Shown here one piece after another: positions 34,030-44,080 of a DNA stretch of 64,000 nt. A program made the translations under genes and the position numbers. The stretch spans positions 911,157,009 to 911,221,008 of the forward strand of contig NC_081414.1 in NCBI RefSeq assembly GCF_030272615.1, written 5' to 3'. The notes below the pieces were generated by a model. It did no database searches, was not told the DNA's origin, and was given only the letters and a program-made list of their open reading frames with translations. Numbering within the stretch: position 1 is the first letter of the stretch; every line of letters starts with the position of its first letter. Source of the DNA: Cryptomeria japonica (taxonomy: Eukaryota; Streptophyta; Pinopsida; Cupressales; Cupressaceae).

Positions 34030-34855
34030 TTTTAATGGTCCCTTTAATTTCTTATTGTAAAGGCTGTGGGTTGTTCATTAGGTTTAGCCAAAAATGGGTG
34101 GCTCTCTACAGGTTGAAGATTAGAAGGTAGTGGAGGGGGCTTCATTCTCAAAATTCTTTTTTTAACAAAGGATGATTTCATTTGTGACTTGTTACTTAAT
34201 ATATTTTTTCCTACTTATTAAATATACTATGATTTGCTCTTGTGAAATGGGTACATTATTTAATTTCGTCAAGCTTTGATGTCTAATCAAGGGATGTGGC
34301 ACAAATGGGTTTTCACCCAAATATATGAGCTTGAATACCTAACGCCACACCTATTGGAAACCCATATATAACCCTCACCATCTGGAAGTTGTTGTACTAT
34401 ATCAACATAATTTCAAAGAGGAGAATTTGGTTTTATTTTGAAGTGGCATCAGCCCATGGAGTTAGAACTAGTTTCCATAGTAATCCCTATTACAATAAGT
34501 TCAATGAATGTTGTTTTCAAAAAACAGAAAACAAAAATTTATGTATACAACTTAACTCATTTAAAAAAATTAAGCATGTGGTATAGATTCGTAGAAGAAT
34601 GAAAACAAAACAAGAATTGAAAAAACAAACAAACAAAAGAGTTCATTTTTGAAAAAGGAAATGTTGAAAAAAAATAAGAGACTTGAAAAAGACGTACCTG
34701 TATTACAAAAATCTTCCTTTATGATCTCCTTGGCAACAAATGGGCTTTTACAAATGCATAGGAATAGAAAACCAACCACTTTGGAACCTTAACAGATTAG
34801 TATTCAACTGCTGTTACGAAATGGCAAGCAACAATGAAAGTTCAGCAAGGATGAA
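34030..34855. other. Intron stretch without recognised features
   Basis: AT-rich sequence between the hAT fragment and element D. It may include decayed parts of the hAT element. No open frame or repeat stands out apart from A-rich runs near 34600-34680. Confidence 0.4.
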
Positions 34856-37094
34856 TGTCATGCTCCTGCCTAAAATGAAGGGAATAAAATTGCCGCCAGA
34901 AAAAGAGACAATACACTAAGAAATAAAATCACACCAATGGAAGCACTTAAGGAATAAAGTGCAGTTTTTTCCTTTATCAATCAATGTACATATGAAAGGT
35001 TGTGACTATTAAAGGATAAGCATATATAAAGAACACCAAATGAGGAGGAGAGGAGATCAATATGGAAGAAAATATGAAGTGATTTGGCAAGTAAATACTA
35101 CAGCCAAAGAGGACAAAAGTGAAATATCCCCTGCAGTGGTTTCAAGGAATTTTTGCTAATGCTGACTGTCCAAACTGTGTGTTATGCTGTTATGAGATTT
35201 GCGTGTTATGCTGACAGAGTTTTTCAGTCTGATATGAAGGTCATTACACATGTATACCTCATGAATTAACAACTTCTAATGACTCTTCTTGATTGATAGT
35301 TTACTAGGAATGCATATACAACTATCTAATGATGTATCATATAAGACTAGGCTCAAGAATCATGTGCTAACAGCAAGCTGACATTTTAACAAACAGTTGT
35401 CATACACCCTCAGAAAATTCATGAATGAAGATGCAATCAATATTCCTTCCTTCTTTATTGATATGATGATCAAATGAGACATTACAATGACAGCGATATA
35501 ATCAAACACATTGACTGTTATCCATTAACCACTTTCAGACTTCTAAAGACAAATGACAGCTACTAACTCATACATTCAGACTGAGATTACAATAGATTAT
35601 CAATTGCAAGTGAACCTGGATTACAGCGCCTTGAAGAGGCAAGCAATACCGTTGTCAAAGAGTCCTCAAATCAGCTGTTCGAACCTTTGCTTTAGAAATC
35701 ACCCCTGCTGCAATATGGGTGGTCTGTTAATGATGAATGGGCAGCAACTAGCTCACAAACTCCTCTCCTAAAATGTTCGCCATTTTCCCATAAGTGTTAC
35801 GAATAAAAATAGCAGTCTGATCCTCCTTGTCTTCAGACCTGACATGCATGCAATACTCTCCTTATTACTCCTTCCAAATACTCCAAACAGAGTCACCTTG
35901 TGCTTCTATGGCCAGTGATGACTTCCAAAGTGAACTTCGATGCTCATATAGAGAAACTAGGGCAAAATCAAGGGTAAAGATAGACTGCCACGATTTAGCT
36001 TCAGACTGATCGGTTGCTGATCTCCCCCTAAATACTCCTCCAAGATGTGCTTCAAAGAATCGCCTTTATCTCCTATATCCAGCGCTGTCCTCTTAACTGT
36101 GATACAATGCTGCAATGATGTAACATGTATCAAATCCAGGGTTTGAAGCATAAAGTTCGATTTGATCTCAGATCTGAAATATGATCAGCATCCATCCAAA
36201 CAACACTCCCAAAGACCTCCAATTAAATCGGCTTCCTCTTCCAATAGAGAGTGATGGGTTTGGGCTCCCCTAGGATAAGTCTGTGAACTTCATGAACCCC
36301 AACCACCGTGATCATGTAGTAACTCAATAGGCTCTATATGGAAGACTGATTTGTCTCCCACTCTCAGCTGCAACCCCTCAGAAGGTCTTCCACTCCCTCA
36401 GTTATGCTATCTATGGGAGTTTTCGTTCCCAAAGACAAAGTTTGTAGACACATCTCGGCTCCACAAAACCCAAATCAATTCAATTATCAACTCCTGGCTG
36501 CCTTGAAGCTCAACTTGATCTCCTTAAATACTTTTTCACCCCAACATCCAGAAGCTTCTAGAAGTGACTTTATGAAATAATATTTAATTAGTCACTTTAT
36601 TAAATTAATTGAATATAAAGTCATCTTTTAATTTTTTAATTTATTTGATAACTTTATAAATAATTAACTTAATATTATTAATTAAAATAATTAATTAAGC
36701 TATCCATGAAAAATAATAATAATTTTGGACAACTTAACTAATTAAATTAATTAATCAGTTTCTCTCCAAAAACGGGGACATTACAAAAAGCCCTTTGAGG
36801 AAATCAAGAGATTTAATGACAAAAACCCCTAACTTCTCATATCAAGTTATTGAATGAAAACCCATTATTTGGCCAGAAATTAGAGTTAAACTTTTAAGGA
36901 AATAGCTGCAAATTGGAAGAGGAAACATAGCAGAAAAATTAAAATAAGATCATTTTCAGAATTTTTTGAATATTATAATAAAATTCATGATTTTATTTAA
37001 GTTATATTTATAAATATAAATTCAATTAATAATTTAGAATTTGTAGTATTGTTTCAAGGCAAAAATATAAAATGTCCTAGAAAGGGACATTACA
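34856..37094 (+). repeat. 5' LTR of element D, interrupted
   Basis: It starts TGTCATGCTCC and ends AGGGACATTACA, imperfect inverted ends, directly before the primer-binding site. A TATA box (CATATATAAAG) lies at 35021-35031. Without the inserted solo LTR (35120-36785) and its duplicated AAAAG, the LTR is about 568 bases. The start is inferred from the inverted match to the end and the TATA position. No second copy in the window confirms it. Confidence 0.6.
35120..36785 (-). mobile_element. Solo LTR inside the element D LTR
   Basis: Ends are TGAAATATCCCC and GGGGACATTACA, inverted copies with three mismatches. Flanks are AAAAG on both sides (35115-35119, 36786-36790). Length is 1666 bases. 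The right half has TTAATTAA-type AT-rich blocks. Orientation is uncertain; minus is preferred because TGTAATGTCCCC resembles the starts of other LTRs here (TGTGATGTCCCC at 44081). Confidence 0.85.
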
Positions 37095-37096
37095 AT

Positions 37097-37108
37097 TGGT
37101 ATCAGAGC
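37097..37108 (+). promoter_or_regulatory. Primer-binding site of element D
   Basis: TGGTATCAGAGC is the exact complement of the 3' end of plant initiator tRNA-Met, two bases after the LTR end. This is the common primer of plant Ty1 elements and of Ty3 chromoviruses. Confidence 0.92.
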
Positions 37109-37244
37109 AGCTGTCCTACTAGTCTGCAGGTCTAAAAATTAGTTTATGTAGTTGAGCCAAAGAGATCAACAGGCTCTGGAGAGAGAGAAAAAAGGGAAGG
37201 CAGCACTATAAGAGGAAAACAAGCAAATCAGTGGTAAAACCAAG

Positions 37245-38480
37245 ATGGCCAATCAAGATGAGTGGAAGATGTTTATGGAACAAATGGCTGAAAGACATGA
37301 ACAAATAATGAAGCAACATGAGGAAACTAACCAATTACTTATCCAAATAATGCAAAACATGAATAACTCTAACAGACACACACAAAACAATGGGATAGAA
37401 GATAGTAACAATAATCTGAATAGAGTAACCGTAAATAACAATAGAAGTGGATCAGCACCATGTCCTACTCAACTCACATTTCTGCCTAGATTAGAACCAC
37501 CCCAAGAAGAAGACTTAAATCAAGAAGTATTTGAGGCTTGCGTAGATAAATATTCAAGGAGTGATCATGATGTTAGATGTGATATTTTTTTCATACAATT
37601 TTGCAGTGCTATGAATGTATTTCAGTGTTCCACAGCCATTGGGGACGGGGAGACGGGGGGACGTGGGGACGGGCTTCGGGGACGGGGGGACAAAGGGAAA
37701 ATGTTTGGGGGACGGGTTTCGGGGACGGGGGGACTTGGGCCTAGGGGGGGGAAACGCGTTTCCGTGGAACACATTGTATTTAGGGGAAGGCAAACCGTGC
37801 TGCAAGGCAATAGAGATCGGGAACAAAGATTGAGAAAAATGTCACTTACCACATTTGATGTTTCAACAACAAGAGCTTGGGTCCAAAAATTAGACACATA
37901 TCTCTCACCTAGAACTATGATAGAAGAGAAAGCCGTGAAGTTTGCTATTCTTCATTTGGATGGGATTGCACATAAGTGGTGGCATCATGGAATCGTCACA
38001 CAAGGACACCAAAATATTACAACATATGTCGAATTTACACAAAGACTTATAGATAGATTTGATCAAAAGCATCTAAAGAGGAATTTCAAAGAATTAACAT
38101 GTTTGAGGCAGCATGAATCAGTAGAGGATTATGTGGTAGAATTTCAGAAAATTTTAGTCATGGTGATGGATTTTATTGAGGAAAGGTTCACATACTTGTT
38201 CATTGAAGGTTTGACGGAGTCACTCCAAGGCTTGGTTAGGGCTCTTAATTGTTCATCCCTACAAGATGCAATTCAAAAGGCACTGAGGTTGGAATTTTCT
38301 ATGAATAAGAGGAAGTCCTACTCCAAGAGTGCACCACCTTAACAAGTTAAGAAATCACTTTCACAACCTAAGAAGGAAAGCCAAGAAGAAATCATTAAGA
38401 ATGAACTCTGAAGAAAGAATTTGTGTTTTACTTGTAGGTAACCATGGGAGCCGGGTCATAGATGTTCATGGAAGGGACAA
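37245..38480 (+). pseudogene. Gag of element D, with an inserted G-rich block
   Basis: An open frame runs from 37245 to 38342 (365 codons). It starts with a polar helical N-terminus (EQIMKQHEETNQLL). It then has a Gly/Arg-rich stretch translated from a later insertion (37626-37771), then the retrotransposon-gag core (WVQKLDTYLS, WWHHGIV, LKELTCLRQ-like FKELTCLRQHESVEDYV). After a stop at 38340 the homology goes on to a zinc knuckle CFTCR.PWEPGHRC at about 38423-38465, with a stop in place of one residue. The insertion keeps the frame open, which is chance rather than function as far as can be seen. Confidence 0.8.
37626..37771. mobile_element. G-rich insertion with short inverted ends (MITE-like)
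   Basis: The block starts TGTTCCACAG and ends TTTCCGTGGAACA. The outer eight bases (TGTTCCAC) are perfect inverted repeats. The interior is a run of GGGGACGG words with TTTCGGGGACGG, in strong contrast to the AT-rich gag. Both flanks contain TGTATTT, possibly remnants of a target duplication. Similar GGGGACGGGG-rich short elements are widespread in plants by my recollection. The class is unproven. Confidence 0.6.
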
Positions 38481-38660
38481 GTATGTTACATTGAAACAAT
38501 GACAAATGAAGAATTTGAGGAAGAACTTTAACCCAAATATGTTATGGAGGAAGAAGAACTAGAGAAACAAAGAGAAGTTTACAAGGGGAACATTAGCAGC
38601 ACTTTCAAGGGCACCCAAGTATCACCCTTTGTGAATTCGTGGTGTTTTACAAGGTCATAA

Positions 38661-38786
38661 GGTGATTGTCTTAGCTGATAGTGCTATGATGAGCACATGG
38701 TTATTACTAAGAGGGGGGGGGGGGTGATTGTCTTAATTGATAGTGCTGTGATGAGCACACAGTTATACTGAGAGGGGGGGTGGGGT
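38661..38786. repeat. Tandem duplication ending in G-runs
   Basis: A 62-base unit starting GGTGATTGTCTTA and ending in a GAGGGGGGG run occurs twice, at 38661-38722 and 38723-38786, about 85-90 percent alike. The first copy is the protease start of element D, so the duplication arose from D. After the second G-run the sequence changes to GTGAATCA and a repeat unrelated to D. Confidence 0.8.
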
Positions 38787-39222
38787 GAATCAAACAACAA
38801 TCATTTACTTTTTCAAACTTTATCAATCACAATAACATCATTAACTCAACATCAATAATCATGCACATGAGAAGAACACAGTAACGCACAATATTTACGT
38901 GGAAACCCTTATGCAAGAAAACCACGACAAAATATTGCTTATTATAAAATTTTCATACAAACTTTGTAGGCACCAACCTACGGAAGACACCAATCCCCAC
39001 TTAGAGACACCAATCTCTTCAATGTAGGCACCAACCTATTGGAGGCACGGACCCCCACAATTGAGCACCAACTTAGTGAGAGATTCCAATCTCTTCAATT
39101 TGTAGGCATGAACCTCTTGATCTCTTAGAATAGAAGGCTCCAACCTTCAAAGTACAATATAATAGATGTATGCAAACTTCCTCTTCAAATTTTTTCATGA
39201 ATCATCAATATGCATAGCAGAG
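38787..39222 (+). other. Repeat fragment beginning GTGAATCA
   Basis: After the G-run comes GTGAATCAAACAAC and, 120 bases later, TTTACGTGGAAACCC. The same pair of landmarks occurs at 60884 and 61010. It then holds degenerate GGCACCAACCT phrases (38970-39150; seven or so) with ATCTCTTCAAT between. This looks like LTR or leader sequence of a further element, without coding capacity. It may also contain the missing start of the element E LTR. Confidence 0.5.
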
Positions 39223-40035
39223 AGCCATCAAAGATTGGGGCTCGAGGTTGTGATTTGATGCATACCAGAGAACCATCAGAGATTGGGGTTTAGGGTTGTA
39301 GATCAACGCATGTCAAAGAGCCATTGGAGATTGGGGTTCGAGGTTTCAGCCTCGCGTATGCTAGAGCAAAAGGATGGCACAGATTGAGGGATGTAGTGGG
39401 GATTGGGGGTTGGAGCTACCACCTAACCCATGCCAAGTTGGGAGGGAGTAGAAATTCCAAACCTTCGATGGAGAAGAGTGTAAGGCCTATAAGGTCAACA
39501 TATGATGTAAGTGTATAATTCAAATTTGGGCCTTGGTGCCATTTTCAGTCTAGGCCAACTAGTTTGTTCTTTGAGGAGTAGCATATAAACTAGGAAAACA
39601 TTTTGTTTTATTTTAGTTTTTGGGCACTGTGTTCAAGCTATTTTTTATGGATGAAACCCCATAGGATACTATGATCAATGGATTAAAACCCATTGGTTGG
39701 AGGACAAAAACCCTTTGGCTCTTTGAGAGCATTCCCACTCAGGGCGTACATTGGAGCTTCAAGGATTTATATGAAAGTTCAGTGAGTTAGTGTGCATTGT
39801 TAATTAATTTTGTGTGTTGCTCTGTAATGATTGTCATAACAATCCCTTGTTATAGAGATCATTTCATAATCAATATAAGTTATTGTTGGAGTTTGAATTA
39901 TTTGTGCAAGTTTATTTGTGTTTGAGTATAAGTAATTATAATTTGGTGAAGATTACGTTTATTTTATTTGGCGAATGTTGTCATTTGTGTTCCAAATTGT
40001 TGTTTTCATTGAAAAGTTTGGGAAGGGACATTAGA
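39223..40035 (+). repeat. 5' LTR of element E (start not defined)
   Basis: Sequence homologous to the copy at 43074-44053 starts at AGCCATCA and ends near GAAGGGACATTAG. It opens with three degenerate copies of a unit of about 45 bases (AGAGCCATCAAAGATTGGGG...). A TATA box (GCATATAAACTAGG) lies at about 39582-39592; the 3' copy has GTATAAAACTAGG. The true 5' terminus may lie further left. Confidence 0.75.
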
Positions 40036-40036
40036 A

Positions 40037-40048
40037 TGATATTAGAGC
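40037..40048 (+). promoter_or_regulatory. Decayed primer-binding site of element E
   Basis: TGATATTAGAGC differs at two places from TGGTATCAGAGC, the initiator tRNA-Met site. It lies directly after the LTR end. One change is C to T and one G to A, as expected after methylation-driven decay. Confidence 0.75.
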
Positions 40049-40145
40049 ACTTTTCCTGCTAGCCTATGAGTGCATGGTGATGCAGGTTCATGCAAAAAGG
40101 TGATAGGGAAATCAAGTTCTTGTGAAGGGAAAAGAGAAAAGAGGT

Positions 40146-41240
40146 AGCTATGGGTGATAAATGAGGAATCTCACTTCAAGGAGGTTCTAGGACTGAAATT
40201 CAATCTACCTCGGGGGAGTTTATGGTAAAGATGATGAGGAATTTGAAAGAGATGAATCAACAATAGGTTGTTGGGAAATTTACACCAAATAGGGTAGAAG
40301 AAAGTAATTCAATGAATTCAGTTAACCCAACTTCAAAGACATGTAGAACCAAATTTCTAGGAAGAAATGAGATAGAATTCTTGGAAGGAGAACAACATAT
40401 ATGCCCAAAGGAGGAAGTGGCGAAGTGTCATGTTAATACAATGACTAGGATCTTTCCATCCATCAAGACATGTCTTTTGTGGAGTATTATGAGATGATGA
40501 AAAAGAACGAACATAGAGGGAGAAGTTATGAGGAGAAACCTCGTAAGGACATTCAACATTGCTTGGGAAAGATCAATATACCCATATATGATGGATCAGG
40601 CTGTTGCTCAACCAACGCATGGTTGCAGAAGTTGGATACCTATCTCTCCTTGAGCCCATGTTTGAAGGAGCCATTAAGTTCGCCACTTTACATCTTGAGG
40701 GTGTGGCCCACGAATGGTAGTACCATGACATGATGATTCAATGACATAGCTCAATCAATACCATAGAAGAGTTTATTCAAAGATTGATGGAGAGGTTTGA
40801 CAGGAAGGATCTAGAGATTTACTTTGGGGAACTAGTACAATTGAGGCAAGAGGCTAGAATTGAGCACTATGCTGCAAACTTTTAGAGGCTATCGGTGATG
40901 ATTCTAGGCATGAGAAAATTGAGACCCATAGTTCTTTTTGTAGAAGGGCTCTCCGAATCACTCAAGTGTTTGCTAAAAGTGTTTGATTCAAACTCCTTGC
41001 AAGAGGCCATCAAAAGAGCTTTGAGTATGGAGGATTCAATGACCAAAATAAAATCCTATTCCAAGAGTGCACCATCAATGCCACAACAAAAGCCTCCTTG
41101 TGTAAGCATTCCTCAACCTAAGGCATTACCCCCAAAACCAAGCAAGATGGATGAGATGAAGAAGTTGTGTTTCTCAAAGTGTCATGATCTCCTAGACATA
41201 GATGCTTTGGTAAAGGACAAATACACTACATAGAAGTGGT
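40146..41240 (+). pseudogene. Gag of element E (broken)
   Basis: Coding segments at 40312-40497, 40470-40733 and 40895-41233 in shifted frames give YDGSG, WLQKLDTYLS, HLEGVAHEWYYHD, LMERFDRKDLE and VEGLSESLK, the retrotransposon-gag order. The segment before 41233 is Pro/Lys-rich (KSYSKSAPS). The zinc knuckle is reduced to CFSKCHD. At least four frame breaks are present. Confidence 0.78.
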
Positions 41241-41339
41241 GTTAGATAAAAATTCAGAGTTATAGGATGAACTAGAGGTATTTGAAGACCATGTGATCAT
41301 ATTGCTGAAGAATCCACAGGCACAAGGTAAAATACATTT

Positions 41340-41655
41340 GCCGCTCCTTTTGGAGCCCCAAGATATCTTTCCTTGAAGGCTTGTTGAGTGCTTGTAGGAC
41401 AAAGGATGATCGTTCTTATCGAAAGTGGGGTCACCCACAACTTTATCAACAAAGATTTGGTGATGAAGAGAGGATTGAAGGCAAAAGAATTTGAAGGCTT
41501 CAATGTTGTAGTAGTCGATGGATCCACCATTTTGTGCAATCAAGTAATCAAGCAACTCAATATCACTTTGGGAGACCATAAAGTATGTGATGGCTCGATT
41601 GGCTTGAGAGATACTGATATGGTTTTGGGGTACAATGGTTGCACTCTCTAGGTTA
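41340..41655 (+). pseudogene. Protease of element E (altered active site)
   Basis: The open segment 41388-41651 reads VLIESGVTHNFINKDL. In related elements the active site is Asp-Ser-Gly before ATHNFI; here the Asp position is Glu. LRDTDMVLGYNG stands where the family has the LG.D.VLG.-W block. It follows gag in another frame. Confidence 0.75.
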
Positions 41656-41949
41656 GTAATTGCAAAACTACCAAACCATGGAATTTAAGTTCACAATAGA
41701 TAGAAATAAGGTCCTCCTTAGAGGGATCTCAAATGGAGCTCCATGGTTGGTGACAATGAAGAGGGTGGAGAGAATCTTTTGTAGAGGCCAAGTGGCATGG
41801 ATAGCAGATTGCTCGATTCTTCTTTCAAAATCCCCATCAGGTGAGAAAGGCACTTATCATGTTGATATCCAAAACATTTCGGACAAGCATTGTGTAGTTT
41901 TCAGTGACATGCCTTTAGGACTACTGTCGAATAGAGAGCTTCAACATGC

Positions 41950-42345
41950 TATAGAATAAGAAGGGGCTAAACTTGTTATCACGACACATATCATCATCCA
42001 AGGGGGTATAAAGAGGAGATAGATAAGGCTATCAAAGAACTTCTTGACATGGGGTTCATAAGAGCCAACTCCATTCCATTTGCATTGTCAGTGGTTCTTG
42101 TGAAGAATAAGGATGCTACTATGAGGATGTGTATTGACTATAGGGCATTTTGGAGCAGCAATCCTTATATGCTAAGTTCTCCAAATGTGAGTTTGGATTA
42201 TCTGAGATTCTGTACTTGGGTTATGTCATAAATTCCAAAGGTTTTTAGGTAGATCAACAAAAGATTTAGGCAATCCTTGATTGGCCTCCACCTACCAATG
42301 TAACTCATCTGAAGGGGTTTCTTGGATTATGTTGTTATTATAGGA
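41950..42345 (+). pseudogene. Reverse transcriptase of element E with central deletion
   Basis: The segment reads ELLDMGFIRANSIPFALSVVLVKN and RMCIDYRA. At about 42147 it jumps to a different frame with LYAKFSKCEFGLSEILYLGYVI, a stretch normally some 120 residues further on. The lost part includes the catalytic LDD/YxDD region, so the enzyme cannot have worked after this event. Then [18 protein letters not shown] marks the start of the connection region. Confidence 0.82.
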
Positions 42346-43073
42346 GACTTGTGAAGGGTTTCTCTCATGGCTGCACCCCTGACTGATTTGAGAAAGAAGG
42401 GAGCTTTTGTATGGTTTGAAGATGGTCATAAAATTTTTGATATGTTGAAGGAGGTAATGAGCTTGTGCTCTTTACTTGTCATTTTTGATTTTGATTACCC
42501 TTTGTTGTTGAATGTGATGCTTCTAGAGAAGGCATTGGAGCTGTCCTAAGTCAAAGTGGGCATCCAACAGGTTTTGAGAGCAAAAAATTTCAGCAATTTA
42601 GAGAAGGGATATTCCATGTTGATGCATGGAATAGAGAAGTTTAGATAGTATTTAGTTTGTGGAAAAATTGTTGTGAAGACTGATCATAATAGTTTTAAGT
42701 TCTTCTTGAATCAAAAAAAATTGAATGATCACTAATAAAAATGGATAATCAAGCTGCAAGCTTATGATTTTCAAATAGAGTAAATGAAGGGTAAGAGGAA
42801 TGTGGTAATTGATGCACTTTCTAGGAGGTTTACTCTATTCTCGTTATCTGCTGACATAATTGATGAGGTTGTGAAAGATGACAAGAATGTTGTGAAGGAG
42901 GGGCCAATCCTCTACAAAAAAGAATCTTTTTGGTGCTTGAGTCTTAGATCAAGCAGAAGTTTTTGAAAGCCTTTCATGACACTCCAATAGCTGGACATAA
43001 AGGGATTATAAGACATACTGGCAGAACCATGAGAGGGTTTCATGAAAGGGTTTGAAGGAGGATGTCCATAAGC
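42346..43073 (+). pseudogene. RNase H and start of integrase of element E (broken)
   Basis: RNase H landmarks in several frames are VECDASREGIGAVLSQ, KTDHNSFKFFL, QAYDFQIE and GKRNVVIDALSRR. The integrase zinc region begins with FHDTPIAGHKGIIRHT at about 42970-43017 and RGFHERV. It is cut at 43073, where LTR sequence begins. The integrase core and any chromodomain are missing. Confidence 0.78.
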
Positions 43074-44053
43074 AGCCATCAGAGATTGGGGTTTGGGGTT
43101 GCAGCCCGATGCATGTCAAAGAGCCATCAAAGGTCGAGGTTTGGGGTCACAGCTTGATGCATTCCAAAGTGAAAGGATGGCACGAGCTTAGTGACGTAAC
43201 AGGGATCCGAGGTTGAAGCTACTGCCTAACTTGTGCCATGTTAGGAGGGAGGAGAAACTTTGAACCTCTGTGAGAAGAATGTAAGGCCTATAAGGCTGAC
43301 CTGTGATGTCACGTGCATAATTCAAATTTGGGCCTTGGCACCATTTTAGGTTTGGGCCAACTAGTTTTTTCTTTTGAGGGGTAGAGTATAAAACTAGGAA
43401 AACATTTCAATTGTGGGCATCCATGTTATGTTGTTATATTTTTTGGGCACTATGTCTTCCAGCTATCTTTTGTGGACCGAAACACATAGGAGATTGTGAT
43501 CAGTGGATGAAAACCCATTGGTTGTTGGAATTAGAGGACGAAAACCATTTGGTTCTTTGAGAGCATTCTCACTTAGCAAGTGCATTGGAGCTTCAAGGAT
43601 TTGCAAGAAAATTCAGCGAGTTAGTGTGTGCATTGTTGGTTAATGTTGTATGTTGCTCTGTGATCAGTGGACACAAACCCATTGGTCGTTGGAATCAGAG
43701 GATGAAAAGTAAAACGTTTTGGTTCTTTGAGAGCATTCTCACTCAGGGTGTGCATTGGAACTTCAAGGATTTTCAAGAAATTTCAGCGAGTTAGTGTGTG
43801 CATTGTTGGTAAATGTTGTGTGTTGCTCTGAAATGACTGTCATAACAGTCCCTCACTGTAGATATTAGTTCATAATTAATCTAAGTTACTGCTGGACTTT
43901 GAATCATTTGTGCAAGTTTATTTGTGTTGTTTGAGTATAAGTTATTATAGTTTGGTGAAGATTGTGTTTATGTTATTTGGTGAAAATTGTGTTTATGTTA
44001 TTAGGTGAATATTATTGTTTGTGTTCAAAATTGTCATTTTCATTGAAAAGTTG
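43074..44053 (+). repeat. 3' LTR of element E, with an internal duplication
   Basis: It matches the 5' LTR from AGCCATCAGAGATTGGGG to CATTGAAAAGTT. Compared with the 5' copy it carries a tandem duplication: about 165 bases from GATCAGTGGATGAAAACCC (43498) repeated at 43663-43831. A TATA box (GAGTATAAAACTAGG) lies at about 43385-43396. The last bases (GGGACATTA) are missing, so the right end is truncated. Confidence 0.78.
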
Positions 44054-44080
44054 AAATCATCACATCTTTGTCTATTATAT

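Larger units (their letters stand above)
34856..38790 (+). mobile_element. Element D: Ty3 retrotransposon, 5' part
   Basis: Present in order are a 5' LTR split by another solo LTR, a primer-binding site for initiator tRNA-Met, gag with a zinc knuckle, and the first bases of protease (VIVLADSA). After that the element breaks off in a tandem duplication and other repeat sequence. No reverse transcriptase of D is seen. The gag resembles that of element E (QKLDTYLS; EGL.ESL), so both belong to related Ty3 groups, probably chromoviruses on the evidence of E. Confidence 0.75.
39223..44053 (+). mobile_element. Element E: internally deleted Ty3 chromovirus-like retrotransposon
   Basis: Order: 5' LTR (to 40035), decayed initiator-Met primer site, gag, protease, reverse transcriptase with its centre deleted, RNase H, start of integrase, then 3' LTR (from 43074). 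Two deletions are visible: one joins CIDYRA to the region just after the palm domain at about 42147; the other joins the integrase zinc region to the 3' LTR at 43073. Numerous stops are also present. RNase H wording (KTDHNS, QAYDFQIE, KGKRNVVIDALSRR) is that of plant chromoviruses. Confidence 0.8.

Noticed and set aside
37554-37897. Pro-rich minus-strand frames over the G-rich insertion
   Set aside because: They result from the GC-rich repeats; the gag frame on the plus strand explains the region.
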